Source of the DNA: a virus | DNA: 20,011 nt | Virus record (IMG/VR): IMGVR_UViG_3300014325_000056 | Span: 1-20,011 of that record | Direction: 5' to 3' (one strand) | Part shown: piece by piece, positions 15,420 through 20,011 of the stretch | How positions within the stretch are numbered: the stretch's first letter is position 1 | Layout: each line of letters starts with the position of its first letter | The notes under the pieces: model-generated | Told to the model about the DNA's origin: nothing | Databases searched by the model: none | Seen by the model: the letters and a program-made list of their open reading frames with translations, nothing else | Translations under genes and position numbers: made by a program

Positions 15420-15748
15420 TGGGCACTACACCGCAGAAGGGCAGAGCGGACTTCCTGTCACCGGGGGACCACAACGCGAGCTGTTCAATGTGCGGGCGGA
15501 AGCGGAAGGCCTCGCAGATGGAGCGGAACTGGATGGGGCAGTACCGCTGCCCAGAGCACAACGAGCCCCGCCAGCCACAGGACTTCGCCCGGGATATCAA
15601 GGACGACCAGAGCGTCCCGTGGGCGCAGCTGCCCCAAGTCACATTCACCTCCTTCTGCACCCTCAACTCACAAGCCGCGCTGCCAGATGTCGGTATCGCT
15701 GATTGCATGCGGGCTGATAATACCTTCTACGATCCTTACGGAGTATAA
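15419..15748 (+). CDS. Small zinc-ribbon-type phage protein, unknown function
   Basis: A 109-aa protein with a C22-x2-C25 pair and a C44-x2-H47 pair, i.e. a CxxC...CxxH site well suited to bind one zinc ion, framed by ADFLSPGDHNASC and PRQPQDFARDIKDDQ. This layout (GD-x-N-x-x-C-x-x-C, then W-x-G, then C-x-x-H, then PRxPQDF) recurs in unnamed proteins of many tailed phages. The second half contains aromatic and Cys residues but no known domain. The start codon shares one base with the ATP-grasp stop (TAATG), and its own stop shares one base with the tailspike start, so the three genes are translationally coupled. Possible roles are a small virion component or an assembly factor; neither is shown. 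Confidence 0.78.
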   Translation: MGTTPQKGRADFLSPGDHNASCSMCGRKRKASQMERNWMGQYRCPEHNEPRQPQDFARDIKDDQSVPWAQLPQVTFTSFCTLNSQAALPDVGIADCMRADNTFYDPYGV

Positions 15749-18402
15749 TGATGGGTACTTACATTCCGCTTCTCCCGCCACAGAACTTCGTCCCTACCAA
15801 GACAGTGGTGACAGCTGCGTGGCTGAACCTTGTTGACGGGATCGTACAAGGGAATGTTCCGGCAACAGGCCCTTACGGTGCATCGATTGTTTCGGGGCAG
15901 GTGCAGGTTACCGGGCCGAACGGCTTTCTGACTTCGTACGGAGATCTCACCTTTGCACTGCAGGGACCAAATCCCAGTGGTATTCCGGCCCCGACGTTGT
16001 ATCTGGGCGGTGCGGGGAAGCTAAATGCTTGTCTGACGACGGATGCGCAGACGCCTGGGTTGGCGGGGATCCGGCTGATTGTAGCGAGCGGAGAGTCGGA
16101 TGACCCTACACAGCCGAGCGGGGATTTGCTTCTGATTGGCGGTGGAGGAGCAGATAAGGTAGGACAGGTTACCCTGCAGGGTTGCACCAGCCTCGCAGGG
16201 CCGTTCGGCGTGACGACGGCGATCTGGGGCGGAAATGCGACGGTAGGGCAGGCGGGGAATTTGTATCTGGGAGGCGGGCAGGTCGGCCCGATTGGGGGCG
16301 GGTCGGTTCACCTGATCATGACCGACACGGCGGGAGGGAATAACGTTGGCTCGATTGTATTCAGGGTGAATTCGACAGTCCTCTGGACAATTACATCATC
16401 GGGGGCGATCTTCTTCGGCTCGACGGGAGCGGGTCTGCCCGGCTATGTTCTGTTCTCTAACGGACCCAATGCACTGCCGAACTGGGCAGCTCTCCCCAAC
16501 GGCCTCGTTCCCTTCCCGCTCACCGCACTGGAGGTCGCTAACGGCGCGCAGGTGCTGCACTACAATTATCTGCCAGGTAATGTCTTCAGGTACTATACCG
16601 ATGCGCAGATTGCCCAAACGCAAGCGTTTACTTCCACACCTACGCTGGACTGCTCGGCGGCTATCAACATGGCGGTGCTGTGCTCTACGGGCGATGTAGT
16701 GTTTCCGACGGGCGTACACTATATCAATGCTCCTATCTACGTTCCGCAGACGAGTCAGCCGAATATCCGTTTTGTGGGGGAGAGCAGGACTAATACTAAG
16801 ATCGAGCCCATGGCGAACAGTATCGCGGATCTCCTCGCTATCAACGCGATGGTGATTAATCAGGCGACGAATAAGAAGCTGTCGTTCTATCGCATTCGCC
16901 TGACAACAGGGGACAACCCGGCGCTTACCGCCTGGTCAGGTTTCAGCATCCATGCGGATCAGCTGAGGAGCTACAACCCGGCGACGAACTATGTTGCTGG
17001 GGCGCTGGTGAGCTCTGGCGGCCTGTCGTATGTCTGCATTGTAGCTAATGCGGGGAAGATACCCGCCTCCAACCCCGCATTTTGGACCCTGTCTGGAACG
17101 AATGCTGCAGGGTACAGTGCTGCAAATTCGGACTATATCTTCAGCGGGTCAATTGAAGATTGCTGGTTCGATGCGGGCGGTGTGCAACCAGCGTTTGTCG
17201 GCGGGCTGAATAACTATCTCGTACAGGGAAATACCTTCGAGTTTCAGAAGGGGTGCTTTAGCGTTACAGGAGGGACGGCGGATGCGTATTTCAAGGCGAA
17301 TTCTCTATCCAACTGTTACGATTACTTCATTCAGGATACGATGAGCCCGGCTGCGAATATCATCACGATAGAGGGTCTGCATGTATACACCCACAACCGG
17401 GGGCTGCTGTTCCTGTTCATCAACGCCTGGGCGATTCGGATTAAGAATGTGTTTTTGCAGGCAGCTGTGCCGAATCTAGGAGGGGTCGGAATAGGGTCGT
17501 TTGTGGTCTGTAGACAGCTGGAGTTGGAGAATCTCAGTACGCTGACGAACGCGACGTTGGGAACCGGGGCGACAGGTACGCAGCTTACCTTCCAAGCCTG
17601 CTCCGCGGAGGTATCGGACTGTAACTTTGATGGAGTGGATCTGGGAGTGGTGGTGACGGGAGGCGGGACGAATCAGATCACCTTCAACCACGTGGATATA
17701 GTTAACACGAACCTCGCCAGCTTCGCGGTGCAGACGACTACCGGCACGCCAGCAGGCTTCGTGGATTGCACGGACTGTAACTGGTCGGATGGGCAGAACA
17801 ACGTGCTAGTGTTTACCAACCAGGCAGACTTTGACATGACGTTGAAGAGCTGCAGGTTTATGAATGCGGGGCTGGGAGCGAATCCCGCCGCCCGCAACCT
17901 TTCATTTGCGACCACTGGGCTGGTACGGTTGACGGACTGTCAGATTGGGCAGAACAACGCGGCAGCAGCTGCGCAGTACTATATAGATTGCGCCGGGCCG
18001 TCGAATGGGCAGGTAGTACTGGTAGACCCCGTCTTCTTCGGCACCGCTCCTCTCAGCGTCCAGAACCCGGCGGCGTCGCAACAGGCCTCCATCGGCCGCC
18101 AAGTCGTCCCGTTTGCTGGCGGCTTCCCGACGTTCTCCGCAGCAATTAGTGATAAGTTTGAAATCTCTTGCAGCGGAAATGTGACGGTGGGGGCGCCTAC
18201 CGGTGCGATGGACGGGAAGGAGATCTCGGTAATAATCAAGAACACCACCTCCGGTGCAATTGCAGTTGGCTGGGCAGGGATCTTCAAGGTGCCGGGGGGG
18301 TTGACTACCCCCGCTGGGGGGAGTAGCCGCGCATATCAGTTCTACTTCGATGGAACAAACTGGAGATTCCAGTATCAATCTAGTGCTGATGTCCCAAACT
18401 AG
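15748..18402 (+). CDS. Tailspike/tail fibre with right-handed beta-helix and inserted CBM5/12-like module
   Basis: An 884-aa adsorption protein. The N-terminus (residues about 10-35, with TKTVVTAAWLNLVDGIVQGN) fits a virion-anchoring segment. A Gly-rich repetitive region follows to about 240. GDVVFPTGVHYINAPIYV at 315-332 and the following IRFVGES mark the start of a pectin-lyase-like right-handed beta-helix. Residues 408-450 (NYVAGALVSSGGLSYVC and FWTLSG) match the pattern of a small chitin-binding type 3 (CBM5/12-like) module inside the helix. Helix rungs continue to about 800. A compact C-terminal domain, ending YFDGTNWRFQYQ, may trimerise. Such spikes bind or cut surface polysaccharide; the catalytic residues cannot be assigned. 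ATG codons at 15748 and 15751 are both possible; GGAG at 15740-15743 slightly favours 15751. Confidence 0.88.
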   Translation: MMGTYIPLLPPQNFVPTKTVVTAAWLNLVDGIVQGNVPATGPYGASIVSGQVQVTGPNGFLTSYGDLTFALQGPNPSGIPAPTLYLGGAGKLNACLTTDAQTPGLAGIRLIVASGESDDPTQPSGDLLLIGGGGADKVGQVTLQGCTSLAGPFGVTTAIWGGNATVGQAGNLYLGGGQVGPIGGGSVHLIMTDTAGGNNVGSIVFRVNSTVLWTITSSGAIFFGSTGAGLPGYVLFSNGPNALPNWAALPNGLVPFPLTALEVANGAQVLHYNYLPGNVFRYYTDAQIAQTQAFTSTPTLDCSAAINMAVLCSTGDVVFPTGVHYINAPIYVPQTSQPNIRFVGESRTNTKIEPMANSIADLLAINAMVINQATNKKLSFYRIRLTTGDNPALTAWSGFSIHADQLRSYNPATNYVAGALVSSGGLSYVCIVANAGKIPASNPAFWTLSGTNAAGYSAANSDYIFSGSIEDCWFDAGGVQPAFVGGLNNYLVQGNTFEFQKGCFSVTGGTADAYFKANSLSNCYDYFIQDTMSPAANIITIEGLHVYTHNRGLLFLFINAWAIRIKNVFLQAAVPNLGGVGIGSFVVCRQLELENLSTLTNATLGTGATGTQLTFQACSAEVSDCNFDGVDLGVVVTGGGTNQITFNHVDIVNTNLASFAVQTTTGTPAGFVDCTDCNWSDGQNNVLVFTNQADFDMTLKSCRFMNAGLGANPAARNLSFATTGLVRLTDCQIGQNNAAAAAQYYIDCAGPSNGQVVLVDPVFFGTAPLSVQNPAASQQASIGRQVVPFAGGFPTFSAAISDKFEISCSGNVTVGAPTGAMDGKEISVIIKNTTSGAIAVGWAGIFKVPGGLTTPAGGSSRAYQFYFDGTNWRFQYQSSADVPN

Positions 18403-18405
18403 GAG
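18401..18405 (+). promoter_or_regulatory. Ribosome binding site that selects the ATG at 18413
   Basis: AGGAG overlaps the last bases of the tailspike stop codon and lies 7 nt before the ATG at 18413. This favours that start over the in-frame ATG at 18350, which would lie inside the tailspike gene. Confidence 0.65.
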
Positions 18406-18412
18406 TGCTGTA

Positions 18413-18802
18413 ATGTGGGAGGTGATATTAGAGACGCTTTTTGGAACCTTAACCAAGGAACAACGGAGTTTCATCTTGCGTAGTACCTGGGTAGGAATTG
18501 TTAGCTTTCATATGGTGTGGGTTTGTGGCTGGGTAGGGTTCGCCGGGCTCGAAGCACCGTTTGCAAAGGCGACGGATTTGAGTAAGGCGAATATGAATCT
18601 ATCACAGATTTCGAAGCAGCTCTTAGAGGATCGGGTGGAGAGGCTGGATCTAGCGATCCAGACGGTGCGGGGGCAGCAATGTAGGACGGCGGTAGATTCA
18701 CCTGCGAGGCAGAACTATACGGATAGGCTGAATGAACTGTATAGGAAATATAAGGATCTCACCGGCACCGACCCCCATGTTCCAAGATGTGATGAAACCT
18801 AG
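18413..18802 (+). CDS. One-TM coiled-coil membrane protein, possible inner-membrane spanin
   Basis: A 129-aa protein. Residues 1-24 are amphipathic and charged (LTKEQRSFILR). Residues 25-46 form one hydrophobic segment (WVGIVSFHMVWVCGW). Residues 55-88 look like coiled coil (LSQISKQLLEDRVERLDLAI), and a polar helical end holds LNELYRKYKDLTG and PRCDE. Cys90 and Cys126 could form a disulphide if this part is periplasmic. One N-terminal TM plus a periplasmic coiled coil is the plan of an Rz-type spanin, and a lipoprotein lies two genes on. The same topology also occurs in unnamed phage membrane proteins, which is the more cautious call. Confidence 0.75.
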   Translation: MWEVILETLFGTLTKEQRSFILRSTWVGIVSFHMVWVCGWVGFAGLEAPFAKATDLSKANMNLSQISKQLLEDRVERLDLAIQTVRGQQCRTAVDSPARQNYTDRLNELYRKYKDLTGTDPHVPRCDET

Positions 18803-18816
18803 AGGAGATGATGAAG

Positions 18817-19035
18817 ATGAATAGTCCAGATCCTTTGCCGGCGAACCCCGCTACGCCGTCGAATAGCACGATAGCGAGTGTGGGGATTGGTATCCCACTT
18901 GCGACGATCATTTCGTGGATAGTGAGCCTAACGGGAGCGGTGATGCCCGGGCCGGTTGAAGCAGCGCTGGGGGCGGTAATCTCCGCCGGCGTTGGATACT
19001 TCTTTCTTGGCGGTAAAAAGGAGCATACGCAATGA
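18817..19035 (+). CDS. Two-TM small membrane protein, holin-like
   Basis: A 72-aa protein with a polar Pro/Asn/Ser N-terminus, two hydrophobic segments (SVGIGIPLATIISWIVSL and VEAALGAVISAGVGYFFL) separated by a Pro-Gly-Pro turn, and a short basic tail (GGKKEHTQ). That topology fits a class II-type holin, the pore-former that starts lysis, but also other small phage membrane proteins. Start choice: ATG codons at 18808, 18811 and 18817 are in frame. AGGAG at 18803-18807 touches the first and is 9 nt before the third, so I use 18817. The stop overlaps the next start by 4 nt (ATGA). Confidence 0.72.
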   Translation: MNSPDPLPANPATPSNSTIASVGIGIPLATIISWIVSLTGAVMPGPVEAALGAVISAGVGYFFLGGKKEHTQ

Positions 19036-19376
19036 AGATCAGATTGATGGTGGCGGCGGGGCTGCTGGTTATGCTTTCAGCATGCGCAGCGTTAGGTCTG
19101 TCAACTCCCAAAGGTTTCGATCAACAGCTTGCTGAAGCCTACGGAGTACATACAGCTGTTGTTCAAACTGCGGACCAATCTGTAAACGCTGGTTCTCTGT
19201 CAAAGGAAGACGGGAAGCGAGTATATCAGCTAGCTCAAGACTCGCGAGGAGTTCTCGACGCGGCAAAAGCAGCAGAGCTGGCCGGGGATCAGGCGGGAGC
19301 GCAGCGCAATCTAGTGCTAGCATTGACTGGACTGCAGGCTCTTCAGACATTTCTCACCTCGAAAGGAGTTAAGTGA
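19032..19376 (+). CDS. Outer-membrane-type lipoprotein, unknown function
   Basis: A 114-aa protein with a lipoprotein signal: basic start MKIR, hydrophobic core and lipobox L15-S16-A17-C18. After cleavage, Cys18 would carry lipid. Residue +2 is Ala, not Asp, so sorting to the outer membrane is expected. The mature part is helical and Ala/Gln-rich (GFDQQLAEAYGVHTAVVQTA, then SKEDGKRVYQLAQDSRGVLD and LALTGLQALQTFL). It is not Pro-rich like typical o-spanins, and longer than most. It might still serve in outer-membrane disruption, or act after infection at the cell surface, for example in superinfection exclusion; neither is shown. AAAAAGGAG at 19015-19023 gives a strong ribosome site. Confidence 0.78.
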   Translation: MKIRLMVAAGLLVMLSACAALGLSTPKGFDQQLAEAYGVHTAVVQTADQSVNAGSLSKEDGKRVYQLAQDSRGVLDAAKAAELAGDQAGAQRNLVLALTGLQALQTFLTSKGVK

Positions 19377-19573
19377 TGGGTGCTGTAACGATTGGGCAGG
19401 GGCTCTCGCTGGTGATCGCGCTGCTGCAGAATGCCGCGCAGATCAGTGAGCTGATTAGACAGGCCCAGGCAGCGGGGCAAACGGAATTGGATGCGACTGC
19501 CTGGGCGGCGATCAAGGGGAATGATGATAGCGCGATGGCACAGCTGGCGAAGGATCTGGGGATCGGTAGCTAG
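19376..19573 (+). CDS. Small helical protein at the end of the late operon
   Basis: A 65-aa protein, starting at ATG 19376. A GTG at 19373 is also in frame, but AAAGGAG at 19362-19368 is best spaced for the ATG. The first half is hydrophobic/amphipathic (GQGLSLVIALLQNAAQISEL); the second half is polar with LDATAWAAIKGNDDSAMAQL. It resembles small unnamed phage proteins found next to lysis genes. One weak membrane segment is possible. Its stop lies in the 12-bp palindrome that also holds the stop of the opposing gene. The function is unknown. Confidence 0.68.
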   Translation: MGAVTIGQGLSLVIALLQNAAQISELIRQAQAAGQTELDATAWAAIKGNDDSAMAQLAKDLGIGS

Positions 19574-19577
19574 CTAC
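19566..19577. repeat. 12-bp perfect palindrome shared by two convergent stop codons
   Basis: GTAGCTAGCTAC reads the same on both strands. It contains the TAG stop of the + strand gene (19571-19573) and, on the other strand, the TAG stop of the - strand gene (19574-19576). The two genes therefore end with no space between them. Confidence 0.9.
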
Positions 19578-19798
19578 TGTGCGAGATCGTTCTTTCCCTC
19601 CAACGCACGGTTGATCTGACAAGCAATATCCGCCTTGCCCCCCAGGACATCGAAGGACTGAAAGCCCTGGGGGGTGAGGAGAGTGGTGACGATTCGGGTG
19701 AGCAGCGGGTTCTCCGGTGCCCCCATGACGCAGCGGATCTGGTCCGCTTTGAAATAAACCTCCTGCTTCCCAGGCATTTCGGTCAGTTTGATTAGCAT
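19574..19798 (-). CDS. Small FlbD-like-pattern phage protein, unknown function
   Basis: A 74-aa protein on the minus strand, convergent with the late operon. It starts MLIKLTEMPGKQEVYFKADQ, continues with a VTTLLTPQGFQSFDVLGG hairpin and ends in a short helix (ADIACQINRAL). The beta-strand, hairpin, helix plan resembles the small FlbD/SlrP-like fold described for a flagellar regulator family, and small phage proteins share the same outline; I would not infer a flagellar role. AGGAGC on the minus strand (19808-19803), 4 nt before the ATG, strongly supports the gene. It lies 26 nt behind the partial gene to the right, so the two may share one leftward transcript. Confidence 0.72.
   Translation of the reverse strand: MLIKLTEMPGKQEVYFKADQIRCVMGAPENPLLTRIVTTLLTPQGFQSFDVLGGKADIACQINRALEGKNDLAQ
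19633..19679 (+). repeat. Long inverted repeat (possible 3' hairpin of late transcript)
   Basis: CCCCCCAGG (19638-19646) and CCTGGGGGG (19666-19674) are exact complements. In + strand RNA the stem extends outwards through two G-U pairs to CCT/AGG (19633-19635 and 19677-19679), giving 14 base pairs around a 19-nt loop. In - strand RNA the two outer pairs become C-A mismatches. No T run follows, so it is not a standard intrinsic terminator. It lies about 60 nt past the end of the + strand operon and inside the - strand gene. Confidence 0.6.
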
Positions 19799-19802
19799 GT
19801 AA

Positions 19803-19808
19803 GCTCCT
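19803..19808 (-). promoter_or_regulatory. Ribosome binding site of the minus-strand 74-aa gene
   Basis: On the minus strand this reads AGGAGC, 4 nt before the ATG at 19798. It is the main evidence that this short minus-strand frame is translated. Confidence 0.65.
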
Positions 19809-19824
19809 GTGATTGAGGCGCCGG

Positions 19825-20011
19825 TTACGGATCGATAATAGGCGCCGTTATTGGCAACTCTGGAAATTTCGCCTTCAGATAGACTACCCCTTTGTGGTCG
19901 ATGCGTTCGATGAAGCCGGCCTTCAAGGCTCCGTTGACGACTCCCTCGAAGTTCCTAATGTCGGGGAAGGCGGAGTGGACGTGAGCGTAGGCTTCGGGGT
20001 ACGAAACCTGC
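19825..20011 (-). CDS. Partial minus-strand protein, unknown function (5' end beyond window)
   Basis: The minus strand is open from the right edge to a TAA at 19827-19825 and encodes the last 61 residues of a protein that begins outside the window. It reads ...SYPEAYAHVHSAFPDIRNFE, then GVVNGALKAGFIERIDHKGV, then VYLKAKFPELPITAPIIDP at the end. The pattern helix, turn, helix with FIER, then a short hairpin ending VYL, looks like a winged-helix DNA-binding end. That is a guess from pattern only. It is probably co-transcribed with the 74-aa gene that follows after 26 nt. Confidence 0.55.
   Translation of the reverse strand, partial: QVSYPEAYAHVHSAFPDIRNFEGVVNGALKAGFIERIDHKGVVYLKAKFPELPITAPIIDP

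Noticed and set aside
15748-18402. Diversity-generating retroelement target in the tailspike
   Set aside because: Considered because some related podoviruses carry such a system. No reverse transcriptase, template repeat or duplicated variable repeat is visible in the window.
17902-18474. Minus-strand open frame of 190 codons across the tailspike end
   Set aside because: Antisense to strongly supported genes, biased composition, no pattern.
1-20011. tRNA genes, CRISPR arrays, insertion sequences, attachment sites
   Set aside because: No cloverleaf-like segment, regular repeat-spacer array, transposase or integrase was noticed; genes leave almost no intergenic room. A tRNA scan was not possible.

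Overview
The window is a tightly packed, high-GC stretch of a tailed-phage (or prophage) genome. It carries the late structural module of a short-tailed (podovirus) phage laid out like the P22 group. The host is probably a Gram-negative, most likely proteobacterial, cell: there is a lipobox lipoprotein and a small set of membrane proteins that look lysis-related. I cannot name the phage or the host species from sequence alone.

Layout, all on the + strand from 1 to 19573: the C-terminal part of the large terminase; portal protein with an overprinted small gene behind it; a GroES-like co-chaperonin; scaffold; a conserved small protein; a probable decoration or head protein; the major capsid protein; a second probable head or surface protein; two head-tail connector proteins (one small unknown, one P22 gp4-like); a P22 gp10-like tail hub protein; a 67-aa protein; a cupin-like protein; three consecutive probable ejection/internal virion proteins (sizes close to P22 gp7, gp20 and gp16); a PurD-like ATP-grasp enzyme; a zinc-ribbon protein; an 884-aa beta-helix tailspike; and four small genes (a one-TM coiled-coil protein, a two-TM holin-like protein, a lipoprotein, a 65-aa protein). 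Genes touch or overlap by 1-8 nt almost throughout, so this reads as one long late transcript. There is no gene-free stretch above about 40 nt in the + strand block.

At 19574 the polarity flips. Two small genes run on the - strand from the right edge, one of them cut by the window end. The two convergent stop codons lie in one 12-bp palindrome. A long inverted repeat, which pairs fully only in + strand RNA, lies about 60 nt past the end of the late operon.

The genes fit together as capsid assembly (terminase, portal, scaffold, coat, decoration), neck and tail completion (gp4-like, gp10-like), DNA ejection (three internal proteins) and adsorption (tailspike). The most unusual gene is the full-length PurD-like ATP-grasp protein (14121-15419), embedded by 4-nt and 1-nt overlaps among virion genes. 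Its fold signatures are kept, but the motifs that define a glycinamide ribonucleotide synthetase are changed, so it may be a ligase with a different, phage-specific substrate. No endolysin, integrase, replication or regulatory gene is visible in the window.
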